In this document: one piece after another, positions 42,680 to 51,742 of the stretch
Layout of the letters: every line of letters starts with the position of its first letter
Numbering within the stretch: position 1 is the first letter of the stretch
Assembly: GCA_000525675.1 (NCBI GenBank)
Contig: CP002190.1
Span: 2,666,001-2,730,000, forward strand
DNA length: 64,000 bases
Origin: Bdellovibrio bacteriovorus W
GTDB lineage: Bacteria > Bdellovibrionota > Bdellovibrionia > Bdellovibrionales > Bdellovibrionaceae
Direction of reading: 5' to 3'
Position numbers and translations under genes: made by a program
Notes under the pieces: generated by a model
Database searches by the model: none
What the model saw: only the letters and a program-made list of their open reading frames with translations
Told to the model about the DNA's origin: nothing

Positions 42680-42698
42680 CTGTCTCAGAATGAGACAG
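42680..42698. promoter_or_regulatory. palindrome between cheA and cheW
   Basis: CTGTCTCA, GAA, TGAGACAG: a perfect 8-bp inverted repeat in the 258-bp divergent region, 94 bp before cheW and 145 bp before cheA. The T-run (CCTTTTTT) starts only some 10 bases after the stem, so it is more likely an operator than a terminator. Nothing else in the region is clear. Confidence 0.45.
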
Positions 42699-42792
42699 AA
42701 ACATTTGGCCTTTTTTAATGATCCAGTCCTTAAGTTCCTAGACTATTTTCTCGATGAGTAAGGGGCATTCAAAACATCAAAAGGAATAAGCT

Positions 42793-43290
42793 ATGAGCGA
42801 AATGATTCAAAAGGCAAAACCAGGTCAGTACCTAACTTTTCAACTTATGTCTGAACAGTATGGTGTTGCCATTGAAACAGTCCGTGAAATCAATCAGTTC
42901 GGTGAAATCACGCCTGTCCCGCGAACACCAGAGTACGTAAAAGGTGTTATGAATCTCCGTGGTAAAATTATCCCTGTCGTTAATCTGCGTGTGAAGTTTG
43001 GAATGAATCCGCAAGATACGACACGCGACACTTGTATTATTGTCATCGACACTGAAATCGGTCAGGTCGGAATGATCGTCGACTCTGTAAAAGAAGTTGT
43101 TGATCTAGAGGATGCTAAAATTGAACCGCCGCCGGTTCTCAGCAGCTCTGGCGCGACGAACTTTGTAAAAGGTATGGGCAAGGTCGATGATAAAGTCGTT
43201 ATCTTAGTGGATGTGGTTTCCGCATTCTCTCAAGCACAGATGAGCCAGCTCTCTGAAGCGACTCATGAATCCTACGCAAAAGCTGCGTAA
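42793..43290 (+). CDS. cheW: CheW coupling protein
   Basis: 165 residues. The CheW fold shows YGVAIETVREINQFGEITPVPRTP, VKGVMNLRGKIIPVVNLR and VGMIVDSVKEVVDL (positions within 17-105). It links chemoreceptors to CheA. AAGGAA precedes the ATG. It is divergent from the cheARB operon and ends at a strong terminator. Confidence 0.97.
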   Translation: MSEMIQKAKPGQYLTFQLMSEQYGVAIETVREINQFGEITPVPRTPEYVKGVMNLRGKIIPVVNLRVKFGMNPQDTTRDTCIIVIDTEIGQVGMIVDSVKEVVDLEDAKIEPPPVLSSSGATNFVKGMGKVDDKVVILVDVVSAFSQAQMSQLSEATHESYAKAA

Positions 43291-43291
43291 A

Positions 43292-43318
43292 AAAAAGCCC
43301 GCTGATTGCGGGCTTTTT
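43292..43318. terminator. bidirectional terminator
   Basis: AAAAAGCCCGC and GCGGGCTTTTT form a perfect 11-bp stem around TGATT, serving cheW and the convergent transketolase gene. Confidence 0.95.
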
Positions 43319-43337
43319 CTTTTTTAAACTTCAAAAT

Positions 43338-45353
43338 CTAGATCAGCTCTTCACAGGCTTTAATCATCGCCTGAGAATCCAATCCATGTTTCGCATAAAG
43401 TTCCAGAGCTAAGTAAGCACTCTGTCCAAACTCTGCTTTTACACCCAATGATTTTAAGCGCAGATTGACACCTGCAGAAACCAAAGCATGCGTCAGCATT
43501 TGACCAAAACCACCAATAGCCTGATGATCTTCAGCCGTCACGAGACGACCACCCGTTTTAGCAAGGGCTGCTTTATATGTTTCAACATCCACATGGTTGA
43601 TGTTTGCAGAATTCACCACGATCACGCCCAAACCCTTCGCTTTCAAAGCTTCAGCCGCTAAGAGAGCCTGCCCTACAAGGGAACCCGTCGTTGCTAAAAC
43701 AACAGACTTTGCTGAGTCCGTCGCTGTGTCTAACAAGACTTGCGCTTTTTTAAGATCGTACTTTGCTCCCGCTTGGAATGTTTTCGGGAAATTCTCGCGA
43801 CCTAAGAAGAAAACAGAAGTGTTTGGAACCTTCCCAGCTTTGCGATCCGTCGCAAATTTTTCAATCACCATTCCCATTAATGCATCGGCTTCTTCACTGC
43901 AAGATAGAGAGTAAATATCCACGTGTGGGATTGAAGATAACATCGCCATATAGCTGAGTGCTTGGTGAGAAGCTCCATCCGCAGCATCTTGGAAACCCGT
44001 ATGAGAGAACACCGCAATGATTGGCGCCTCTGATAAAGAGCCCATTGTGATTGGCAATGCCCCTTTCGTAACACCAAACTGTGCAAACGTATCTACCACT
44101 GGGATGTATCCCAATTTTGAAAGACCTGCCGCTGTAGAGATCATATTACTTTCAGCAATACCCACATCAAAAGAGTCTTGAGGGAATTCTTTTCTAAACC
44201 CTGCAACTCCCGTTGAACCAGGAAGATCCGAAGTCACGCTCAACACGGGTAATCCCGCCTTACGAGCGCGCACCATCGCGGAAGAAATACCCACTTGAAT
44301 TTTCTCACCTGAGTCTTTGACGGCCTTTGCTTTGATTTCAGCTTCATCTTTATTCAGCTCTTCAATCCAAGAATCAAATTCTTGAGGATAAGCTTCGCCA
44401 TCGTAAATTTCTTTTAAGAATGTGGGCAATTCTGAAGGTGATTTCAGAGGGAACCCATGGCCACCACTTGATGACTCCACAGTTTTCTTAGTTCCGATCC
44501 CTTTGATAGTTTTTGCATGAATCACAACTGGAACTTTAGGATTCTTTTGCGCACGCTCAACAGCGTCTTCGATGCTCGCCATACATTTTTGCAAGTCATT
44601 TCCTTGCTCAAGCGTAATAACATCCCAGCCTAAGTCTTTAAGAGATTTAAAAGTTGGAATCATTGAGAAAGACTCTTCATCAATGCGACCTGAAAGTTTT
44701 GTATTATTATCACTAATAATTAATACATACGGTCCCATTTTTCCTGTTTGTGCAAGACCCGGAATCGCGCTCAGGGCTTCCTTCGCTTCACCTTCCATAC
44801 ATGCACCATCAGATATAGCCGTCACGGTCACACGATTTTTACCACTGATCGCTTCACCCATCGCCAATCCTTGAGTCTGTGGCAGCGCTGATCCCAGAGG
44901 ACCATTTGATATAAACACACCTTCAGGGAAGCAATGAACCTCTCCGTGCCCAGTCAAACCACTTTCAATAGAGCGAAACTTCTTAAGACTATTTAAAGTC
45001 AGATCCGCCATTCCATAGTTAGCTTTTAAGGCATACAGACCATTTTCACAGTGACCGGCGTCGTTCACCAAGTGAAAGAGTTCGAACCACTGTTTGTTCT
45101 CTTTTTTGGATTTATGAAAAACAAGACCGTGCAAAGCAGACATCAACTCCGCAAATGCCGCAGGACCACCGTAGTGGCAGGCAGCTCCACCTAAAACAGC
45201 ATTCATATCCATCAATGAAACCAAAGCGCGCGTGGCCTTAGGATCAACGACGTTGATTTGCTCTCCGCTTTTTAGCTGAACAGATGTTTTAAAAGATGGC
45301 TCTCGTTGAGGATTGCCGGCGAGTTTTGTTTTGATTTGGATTGGTTCTGTCAT
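43338..45353 (-). CDS. tkt: transketolase
   Basis: 671 residues. The TPP motif region reads SDGACMEGEAKEAL through IISDNN, with Ser replacing the first Gly of the usual GDG. The second domain has VGIAESNMISTAAGLSKLGYIPVV, and HTGFQDAADGASHQ matches the transketolase pyrimidine region. It exchanges two-carbon units in the pentose phosphate pathway and supplies erythrose-4-phosphate for the aro genes in this window. A dihydroxyacetone synthase or DXS-like role is less likely on length and motifs. Confidence 0.88.
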   Translation of the reverse strand: MTEPIQIKTKLAGNPQREPSFKTSVQLKSGEQINVVDPKATRALVSLMDMNAVLGGAACHYGGPAAFAELMSALHGLVFHKSKKENKQWFELFHLVNDAGHCENGLYALKANYGMADLTLNSLKKFRSIESGLTGHGEVHCFPEGVFISNGPLGSALPQTQGLAMGEAISGKNRVTVTAISDGACMEGEAKEALSAIPGLAQTGKMGPYVLIISDNNTKLSGRIDEESFSMIPTFKSLKDLGWDVITLEQGNDLQKCMASIEDAVERAQKNPKVPVVIHAKTIKGIGTKKTVESSSGGHGFPLKSPSELPTFLKEIYDGEAYPQEFDSWIEELNKDEAEIKAKAVKDSGEKIQVGISSAMVRARKAGLPVLSVTSDLPGSTGVAGFRKEFPQDSFDVGIAESNMISTAAGLSKLGYIPVVDTFAQFGVTKGALPITMGSLSEAPIIAVFSHTGFQDAADGASHQALSYMAMLSSIPHVDIYSLSCSEEADALMGMVIEKFATDRKAGKVPNTSVFFLGRENFPKTFQAGAKYDLKKAQVLLDTATDSAKSVVLATTGSLVGQALLAAEALKAKGLGVIVVNSANINHVDVETYKAALAKTGGRLVTAEDHQAIGGFGQMLTHALVSAGVNLRLKSLGVKAEFGQSAYLALELYAKHGLDSQAMIKACEELI

Positions 45354-45422
45354 AGTATAAAGTTCTACTCTGTCTGCGTGCAGTGGTAAAGTGAACTAGA
45401 CTGCTTACTGGGAGCGTTAATT

Positions 45423-46445
45423 ATGGAAAAAATCATCTCTCATCAAATTCGCCAAATCCCAAAAGTGGAACTGCATCGCCATATGGACTGCTCAGTGCGT
45501 TGGAGCACTTTGGCGGAGCTGGCTCCGCAATTGGGCATGACTTGGCCCTCTTCCTTGAAGGAACAAAGAGAGCAGTTTCTGGTGACAGAACCGATGAAGG
45601 ATTTAGGCTCCGTTTTAAATAAGTTTTTAAATACGCAAAAAATCTATGCCTCGGCAGAAATCCTAGAGCGCATTGCCTTTGAAGCCTGTGAAGATGCATT
45701 CAATGACGGCATTATTCTCTTAGAGCTTCGCTACGCCCCAACCTATATTCAGGATGGACACGGTCTCAGCTTTCAAACCATTCATGATGCCATTGTTCGA
45801 GGGATTGATCGCGCGATGAAAGCCTATCCAATGGCCGTGGGCCTTTTGGCAACCGTTCAAAGAATTAAATCCTACCAAGAAGCTGAACGTGTTTTAAATT
45901 TCATGCTCGATAACAAAGAAACTTTCTTAGGAATCGATCTTGCTGATAACGAAGAGGGCTTTGATCCCAAAATCTTTGCTCCTATTTTTCAAAAGGCCAA
46001 GGCTGAAGGCCTTCGAGTGACCATTCACTCTGGCGAAATTCCGAACTCCCTTTCGGCACAATGGGTTCGCGATAGTATTGAAATATTAGGAGCTGAACGC
46101 ATTGGCCACGGAATTCAAATCATTCAAAGCCCCGAAGTGATCGACTATGTTGTTCGCCATAAGATCCCTTTGGAAGTCTGCCCACTGAGCAATTGGCTCA
46201 CGAATAGCTTCCCTAGCATTGCAGCCCATCCGATTCGCAAATTGATGGATCTTGGAGTCATCGTCACCGTCAACTCCGACGATCCCGGTGTCTTTGCTTC
46301 GACACTTTCGGATGACTATGAACTTCTGCACCGCTATCACGGTTTTGGACTTTCTGACTTTAAATCCCTCAATCAAGCAGCATTTGAGGCGAGCTTCATC
46401 GCAGAGAGTAAAAAAGCAAAGTTTAGAGAGACGTTTTTCTCTTAG
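45423..46445 (+). CDS. add: adenosine deaminase family protein
   Basis: 340 residues. Zn ligands are in ELHRHMDCS (HxH), TIHSGE (catalytic Glu; HSGE rather than HAGE), and IGHGIQI, with the Asp pair in VTVNSDDPGVF. It deaminates adenosine or deoxyadenosine for purine salvage, useful when living on prey nucleic acids. Adenine deaminase members share the fold and are an alternative. GGGAG precedes the ATG. Confidence 0.9.
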   Translation: MEKIISHQIRQIPKVELHRHMDCSVRWSTLAELAPQLGMTWPSSLKEQREQFLVTEPMKDLGSVLNKFLNTQKIYASAEILERIAFEACEDAFNDGIILLELRYAPTYIQDGHGLSFQTIHDAIVRGIDRAMKAYPMAVGLLATVQRIKSYQEAERVLNFMLDNKETFLGIDLADNEEGFDPKIFAPIFQKAKAEGLRVTIHSGEIPNSLSAQWVRDSIEILGAERIGHGIQIIQSPEVIDYVVRHKIPLEVCPLSNWLTNSFPSIAAHPIRKLMDLGVIVTVNSDDPGVFASTLSDDYELLHRYHGFGLSDFKSLNQAAFEASFIAESKKAKFRETFFS

Positions 46446-46458
46446 CTTCTGCTTCCGG

Positions 46459-46489
46459 TTGACAGTCAGGGGGAGCCACTGATTATCTA
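46459..46489 (+). promoter_or_regulatory. possible hmgA promoter (leaderless)
   Basis: TTGACA (46459-46464) and TATCTA (46484-46489) with a long 19-bp spacer. The predicted start of transcription falls at the hmgA ATG, which lacks any SD, so a leaderless message is possible. Confidence 0.3.
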
Positions 46490-46494
46490 ACTCC

Positions 46495-47781
46495 ATGATT
46501 AAAGAAAATTATCAATCTGGATTTGGAAATCACTTTTCAACAGAAGCTCTTCCTGGCGCTTTACCTGCGGATCAAAACTCTCCGCAGATGGCTCCTTTAG
46601 GACTTTACGCGGAACAACTCAGTGGTTCTGCGTTCACCGTACAAAGAGGCTTCAATCTTTATTCTTGGCTTTATCGCGTTCGTCCTTCTGTTATGCAGGG
46701 ACGCTTTCAGCGTGAAGAGGCTCTAACACTCAAATCTTTCGCAAAAGCAAAGCACCTTGATCCAAACCAAATGCGTTGGAATCCGATGACTGCCTTAAAA
46801 GGAAATTTTCTTGAAGGCCTTCGCACCGTCGCAAGCAGTGGTTCTGGTGAAGAACAAAAGGGCATTCAAATTCTTCTTTATTCTTTTACAGAGTCCATGA
46901 AGAATAATTTCTTTATGAATGCCGATGGAGATTTTGTAATCGTTCCTCAACTCGGTCGCCTAGAAGTTCGAACAGAACTTGGAAGATTAGAAGTCGAGCC
47001 CGGAGAGATTGCCTTAGTTCCACGTGGTATTAAGTTCCAAGTGAATTCTTTAGATGGAAAGCCATGCTCTGGTTACATCGGAGAAAACTTTGGCCAGCCT
47101 TTCCGCCTCCCAGAACTAGGCCCTATCGGAGCCAATGGTTTAGCACATCGTCGCCACTTTTTAGCACCTGTTGCTTCGTTTGAAGATATCGAAGGCGAAT
47201 TCAAACTTTATGGAAAGTTTGGCGGTGAAGTGTGGAGTGCTTCGCTGGGCCATTCACCTCTTGATGTCGTTGCTTGGCATGGTACCTACACCCCTTATAA
47301 ATATGATCTGCGCAAGTTCAACACTATCAACACTGTGAGCTTTGACCATCCAGATCCTTGCATCTTCACTGTTTTAACTTCACCGAGTGACACTCCGGGA
47401 ATGGCAAATATTGACTTTGTAATCTTCCCACCACGTTGGATGACTGCTGAAAATACATTTAGACCCCCTTACTTCCATCGCAACATCATGAGTGAGTATA
47501 TGGGTCTGATCTATGGTGATTATGATGCGAAAACAGGTGGTGGCTTTGTCCCTGGGGGCGGAAGTCTTCACAACTTCTTCTCGGCCCACGGTCCCGACGT
47601 TAAAACTTTTGAAACAGCTTCGCACGCGGAACTTAAGCCACAAAAACTAGATGCGACTATGGCCTTCATGTTTGAATCTCGCTATCCTTACAAAGTAACC
47701 GATATGGCACTTGAGAAGGATTTCCTACAGGGAGATTATCAAGATTGCTGGCAAGGTTTTCACAATCACTTTAAGAAATAA
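46495..47781 (+). CDS. hmgA: homogentisate 1,2-dioxygenase
   Basis: 428 residues. It opens the ring of homogentisate in phenylalanine/tyrosine breakdown. Recognisable blocks are YQSGFGNHFSTEALPGALP, FTVQRGFNLYSWLYRVRPS, VPRGIKFQVN, VVAWHGTYTPYKYDL and the iron-ligand region FRPPYFHRNIMSEYMGLIYG (His, Glu). The C-terminal GGGFVPGGGSLHNFFSAHGPD has the last His ligand. The other tyrosine-degradation genes are not in this window. Confidence 0.97.
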   Translation: MIKENYQSGFGNHFSTEALPGALPADQNSPQMAPLGLYAEQLSGSAFTVQRGFNLYSWLYRVRPSVMQGRFQREEALTLKSFAKAKHLDPNQMRWNPMTALKGNFLEGLRTVASSGSGEEQKGIQILLYSFTESMKNNFFMNADGDFVIVPQLGRLEVRTELGRLEVEPGEIALVPRGIKFQVNSLDGKPCSGYIGENFGQPFRLPELGPIGANGLAHRRHFLAPVASFEDIEGEFKLYGKFGGEVWSASLGHSPLDVVAWHGTYTPYKYDLRKFNTINTVSFDHPDPCIFTVLTSPSDTPGMANIDFVIFPPRWMTAENTFRPPYFHRNIMSEYMGLIYGDYDAKTGGGFVPGGGSLHNFFSAHGPDVKTFETASHAELKPQKLDATMAFMFESRYPYKVTDMALEKDFLQGDYQDCWQGFHNHFKK

Positions 47782-47784
47782 CCC

Positions 47785-47812
47785 AAAGGGTCCTACTCAG
47801 GACCCTTTTTTT
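47785..47812 (+). terminator. intrinsic terminator of hmgA
   Basis: AAAGGGTCC and GGACCCTTT form a 9-bp stem around TACTCA, followed by a T-run. Confidence 0.95.
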
Positions 47813-47911
47813 ATAACTTATCCCCTGTAAATTTTATTGTCAGACTGCCAAAGGCGTTGTCTTTACCTAATTTCTTGATTAGTCTCCCGCCAAAATTCAG
47901 AGGAGCATTCA

Positions 47912-48157
47912 ATGAAATCTATCGTTTTAGCACTAGCTGCTGTACTTTCTTTCTCATCAGTATCTTACGCATATCCTCAATCTTGCAGCCAACTTATCAA
48001 TAAAAAGGACACTCTTGCTGCAGAACTTGATTACTTGAGAGCAAAAATCAGAGCTTCTAGAAACTCTGACGCTTTAGAGCTTTACATGGATCAATACGAA
48101 GATCTTTATGCTCGCTACCAAGACGCTGTAGCAAATATCAGCGACCGTTGCCAGTAA
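47912..48157 (+). CDS. small exported protein of unknown function
   Basis: 81 residues. A signal peptide (MKSIVLALAAVLSFSSVSYA) leaves a mature protein of about 61 residues that is largely helical, with heptad-like spacing (TLAAELDYLRAKIRASRN) and one Cys near each end (QSCSQL, DRCQ). These could form a disulphide clamping a helical hairpin. GAGGAG precedes the ATG. Family not recognised. Confidence 0.75.
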   Translation: MKSIVLALAAVLSFSSVSYAYPQSCSQLINKKDTLAAELDYLRAKIRASRNSDALELYMDQYEDLYARYQDAVANISDRCQ

Positions 48158-48240
48158 TTCACATTAAGTTGTTTTGACAACTCTTCATCGGGCAAAGTAG
48201 CTTTTTGAAAATAAAAGCGATCTTTCCATGAGGAGTTGTC

Positions 48241-49188
48241 ATGCGCGAATTTTATCCTGAAATTGAACCTTATAAAAAAGGCCATCTTCAAGTTTCCGAC
48301 ATTCACAGTCTTTACTGGGAAGAATCAGGAAATCCTCAAGGCCAACCTGTTCTCTTCTTGCATGGCGGCCCCGGCGGCGGCACTGCTCCAATGCACAGAC
48401 GCTTCTTCGACCCAAAACATTATCGCATCATTCTCTTTGACCAACGAGGGTCAGGAAACTCGACTCCGTCTGCAGAGTTAAAAGATAACACCACGTGGGA
48501 TCTCGTCAGCGATATTGAAAAACTACGAGAGTTCTTCAATATTGATAAGTGGTTAGTCTTTGGTGGCTCTTGGGGCTCCACTCTAGCCCTTACTTATGCC
48601 ATCAAACACCCAAGCAAAGTGACCGGCTTGGTCTTGCGCGGTATTTTCCTTTGCCGCCCTTCTGAAGTTAAATGGTTTTACCAAGAGGGTGCTTCGCAAA
48701 TTTTCCCGGATATCTGGGATAGTTATCTGGCACAAATTCCTGAAAACGAACGCCACGACATGGTCACGGCTTACTATAAACGCCTGACGTCATCAGATGA
48801 AAATGTACGCCTCAACGCCGCGAAAGCATGGAGCAAATGGGAAGCTGCCACTTCAAGATTGTATATGGATAAGAATGCCATCGAAGAATTCGATGATCCC
48901 GAATATGCACTTAGTTTTGCACGCATCGAATGCCATTACTTCACTAACAATGCTTTCTTTGATTCCAACAATTGGATCTTAGAAAATATTGAAACGATCC
49001 GCCACATCCCGGCCGCCATTGTCCAAGGACGCTACGATGTCGTTTGCCCAGCTCGTTCTGCTTGGGAACTTCATAAAGCATGGCCTGAGGCAAAATTTAC
49101 AATCGTTGCTGACTCTGGCCACGCCGCCAATGAGCCTGGAACACGCTCAGCTCTTATTGAGGCAACGGACTCTTTTAAACAACTGTAG
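48241..49188 (+). CDS. pip: proline iminopeptidase (S33)
   Basis: 315 residues. Family marks are LFLHGGPGGGTAP, DQRGSGNSTP, the nucleophile Ser in VFGGSWGSTLAL and the catalytic His in VADSGHAANEPG. It releases N-terminal proline from peptides in the cytoplasm, fitting breakdown of peptides taken from prey. GAGGAG lies 5 bp before the ATG. Confidence 0.95.
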   Translation: MREFYPEIEPYKKGHLQVSDIHSLYWEESGNPQGQPVLFLHGGPGGGTAPMHRRFFDPKHYRIILFDQRGSGNSTPSAELKDNTTWDLVSDIEKLREFFNIDKWLVFGGSWGSTLALTYAIKHPSKVTGLVLRGIFLCRPSEVKWFYQEGASQIFPDIWDSYLAQIPENERHDMVTAYYKRLTSSDENVRLNAAKAWSKWEAATSRLYMDKNAIEEFDDPEYALSFARIECHYFTNNAFFDSNNWILENIETIRHIPAAIVQGRYDVVCPARSAWELHKAWPEAKFTIVADSGHAANEPGTRSALIEATDSFKQL

Positions 49189-49200
49189 ATTTTTCAAGGA

Positions 49201-49226
49201 ATGGGCCCATAGTGGGCCCATCTTTT
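49201..49226 (+). terminator. intrinsic terminator of pip
   Basis: ATGGGCCCA, TAG, TGGGCCCAT: a perfect 9-bp stem followed by CTTTT. Confidence 0.8.
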
Positions 49227-49319
49227 CAAAGCCCCATAATGACCTTGCTCACTTCGCACCAAATCTGATTTATTAGGACCACGACGCTTCAGACAGAAGC
49301 AGCAAATTTCGGGGGAAAT

Positions 49320-50144
49320 GTGCGGGGAAATAACTGGCTTATACTTTTAACATTAACAAGCTCCATACTTGTTAATTGTACGCCAAGCTCACCAATCAAA
49401 AACTCTATCAATACCACGGACTCAGCCATCATTGGCGGCAAAGAAGTCCAAGGTAATGATACCATTGGAGAAAGTATCGTTGCTGTTTACGATGCATTTC
49501 TCGGTCAACTCTGCACTGGAACTCTTTTAAAAGATAATATCGTCCTCACCGCCGCTCACTGTGTGGGAGTGTTTACAGACGATATGTATGTATTTTTTGA
49601 AACTGAAATTACCGACAACTCCAAACCCTATCAGGTTGATAAAGTTGAAATCTCGCCTATTTGGTCTACTCGAAAGCATGAAAAGACCGACAAAGGAGAC
49701 CTTGCACTTTTAAGATTTGTTGGCAAAGCTCCAGCCCACAAAAGACCTGCCCAACTTTTAACTTATACAAAATTTAGAAATCTCCCTGCGCATGCCGAAG
49801 TCGATGTTGCTGGCTATGGACTCAATGATGGTGTGGCTGAGATGGGTGCTGGCACTCTCAGATCTGTAAAAGTAAATATCGCCGATAAAAACTTCAGTCT
49901 TTCTGAAGCTACACTTGATCAACGCGACAGTCGTGGAACTTGCCACGGCGATTCTGGGGGCCCTGCGTTCATCGAACTGGGTGGTAGATATTACCTTTGG
50001 GGCGTCACAAGCCGTGGAGTGGATGACCTTGAGAATGATTGCGATCAATTTGCAGCCATCACCCATATTTACTCTCATAAAACTTGGATCTCGCGTATGA
50101 TCCAAAAACTTTCAACATCGATTCTTGATCCTCTGACGCTATAA
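49320..50144 (+). CDS. trypsin-like serine protease, lipoprotein (S1 family)
   Basis: 274 residues from a GTG start with GGGGGA upstream. The lipoprotein signal has lipobox LVNC (about Cys20). A pro-segment of about 17 residues precedes the mature-type IIGGKEV. The triad is His in LTAAHC, Asp in KGDLALLRF and Ser in HGDSGGP. It is followed after 4 bp by a paralogue, so this is a tandem pair, probably co-transcribed. Confidence 0.9.
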   Translation: MRGNNWLILLTLTSSILVNCTPSSPIKNSINTTDSAIIGGKEVQGNDTIGESIVAVYDAFLGQLCTGTLLKDNIVLTAAHCVGVFTDDMYVFFETEITDNSKPYQVDKVEISPIWSTRKHEKTDKGDLALLRFVGKAPAHKRPAQLLTYTKFRNLPAHAEVDVAGYGLNDGVAEMGAGTLRSVKVNIADKNFSLSEATLDQRDSRGTCHGDSGGPAFIELGGRYYLWGVTSRGVDDLENDCDQFAAITHIYSHKTWISRMIQKLSTSILDPLTL

Positions 50145-50148
50145 ATTT

Positions 50149-50994
50149 ATGGAACGTTTTTTAAGTCTTATCAGAAAACCATCTCTACTTGCTTTAGCTC
50201 TGGTAATGATTGCCTGCGAATCTCCTTTGGAAAATATCAATCTCGAAGATTCTCAGAATATCGTGGGTGGTCGCACCAGTAAATCTTCAGACCTTGCTGC
50301 ACAGTACGTTGCCATGGTTCACGATGCTTTGACGAACAAACTCTGCACGAGTGTCATCATTGACGACAAGGTTCTTCTCACCGCTGCTCACTGTGTAACT
50401 AAAGAGCTGCGCACTCTCACCGTAGCCTTTGGAACGGACCCACTGAGTGGGCGTTACGTTCTCCGAAGCGTTCAGGATGTCATAATTCATGACAAGTTCA
50501 CCGCTAGAGACCGCAACGAACAAGTGGATCTGGCGCTACTTCTTTTGGATCAAAAAATACCGCCTGGATATAAACGAGTTTCATTACCGGACTATTTCTT
50601 CCCTTTAGTTCCAGAACTTAAATTTACGGCCATAGGTTACGGCCGCACCCATGGAAGAAGTGGAAATTCCAATGACTCAGGGCTTTTGCGCCAGACAAAC
50701 CTTGAAGTCATGAGTGTGAGTGAAAATGGCCTGACCTTCTTTGTCGATCAAAGTCATAAGAAAGGCATTTGCACAGGAGACTCGGGTGGCCCCGCACTGG
50801 TGTCATACAAAGATCATCACTACGTCGTGGGAATTGCAGCCGCAACGTCATGGATTATTCCTTCTGAAGTCAGTGAGCGAAATAAAAATGATTATCTAAG
50901 CACTGTCGATCTATGCAGTTATAAGTCGATCTATGTGAATCTAATTTCTCAAAATGACTGGATTAATAAATCACTGCAAAAAATCAAAAAATAA
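50149..50994 (+). CDS. trypsin-like serine protease, lipoprotein (S1 family)
   Basis: 281 residues. The signal ends in lipobox MIAC (Cys23), followed by a short pro-segment and IVGGRTS. The triad is His in LTAAHC, Asp in QVDLALLLL and Ser in TGDSGGP. It resembles the 1.4-kb protease in motifs such as KGICTGDSGGP and the C-terminal CSYKSIYVN. It lacks an SD, so coupling to the preceding paralogue is likely. The end overlaps convergent menH by 11 bp. Confidence 0.9.
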   Translation: MERFLSLIRKPSLLALALVMIACESPLENINLEDSQNIVGGRTSKSSDLAAQYVAMVHDALTNKLCTSVIIDDKVLLTAAHCVTKELRTLTVAFGTDPLSGRYVLRSVQDVIIHDKFTARDRNEQVDLALLLLDQKIPPGYKRVSLPDYFFPLVPELKFTAIGYGRTHGRSGNSNDSGLLRQTNLEVMSVSENGLTFFVDQSHKKGICTGDSGGPALVSYKDHHYVVGIAAATSWIIPSEVSERNKNDYLSTVDLCSYKSIYVNLISQNDWINKSLQKIKK

Positions 50995-51742
50995 ATCGCG
51001 CTAATTTAGTCGCAAGCATTTTTGGATTGTCGAATAGAACTCGATGACTTGCATCCTCGATCACTTCGATACGTAAATTTGGAATGCTTTCTTTAAGATT
51101 CGTTGCCATCTGCATGTATTTTTCATCTTGCTCCCCCACGTAAAGAGCAACTCTCTCGGATGATTTCAGCAATAAGGGTCTGAAGTTCTTTTGCTGCGCC
51201 AAAGACCACTGAGTCAGAGCCAGGCTTAAGTGTTCTCGAGAGTATTCTTTTTCGATGCGCAAGGGTTCTTTGTCCCCTTGGCCAAAAACTGGTTGCGCGT
51301 TCCAACTTCGCAGAACTGAATCCCAAGGCGATTTTAAAAATTCTTCTGCCCAAAAAGAATCATTCAGCCATCGTTCCTTACGAGCCACATTGTTCGGATC
51401 AAATGATTCTAAATTATCATTGAATCCAGGATTTGAAGAGACCACGACTAACTTTGACCATAGTTCGGGTTGATTTTCAAAAGCATGCAAAGCCAGTCGC
51501 CCGCCTAAAGAATATCCCACTAAAATATTATTCTCTTTCGCGCAGCCTAAACTTTCAACCCAGGCATTAAAATTCTTCGCCCAAGTTTTAAAATCATGCT
51601 GCGGACCTAGCTGTGGCTCTTTGAAATAATCCGGACTAAAAACTCTCGTTCCATCTTTCAAAGAAAGATGTGATTTAACCAAAGCCCAATCAGAAGATTT
51701 ACCTAAAAAACCATGTAGTAAAAAGAGGTTTACTCTTGCCAA
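50984..51742 (-). CDS. menH: MenH-like alpha/beta-hydrolase (SHCHC synthase)
   Basis: About 252 residues. Marks are LFLLHGFLGKSSDW, nucleophile Ser in LVGYSLGGRLALH and His in IEDASHRVLFDNP. In menaquinone synthesis MenH removes pyruvate from SEPHCHC, the product of MenD, which is encoded immediately upstream. The start is taken as TTG 13 bp inside menD, with GGAAGGAG upstream; a GTG at 51793 would add 17 residues unlike the family. Position after menF-menD supports the assignment strongly. Confidence 0.82.
   Translation of the reverse strand: MARVNLFLLHGFLGKSSDWALVKSHLSLKDGTRVFSPDYFKEPQLGPQHDFKTWAKNFNAWVESLGCAKENNILVGYSLGGRLALHAFENQPELWSKLVVVSSNPGFNDNLESFDPNNVARKERWLNDSFWAEEFLKSPWDSVLRSWNAQPVFGQGDKEPLRIEKEYSREHLSLALTQWSLAQQKNFRPLLLKSSERVALYVGEQDEKYMQMATNLKESIPNLRIEVIEDASHRVLFDNPKMLATKLARFIF

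Noticed and set aside
42730-42757. Sigma-28 (FliA)-like promoter before cheW (TTAAGTTC ... CTCGATGA)
   Set aside because: Spacer is 12 rather than 11 and the downstream element matches only 5 of 8 consensus bases; not better than chance in an AT-rich gap.
43338-45353. Transketolase as inactive because the TPP motif begins SDG instead of GDG
   Set aside because: The Asp and the downstream Asn metal ligands are present and all other motifs are intact; Ser at this position is probably tolerated.
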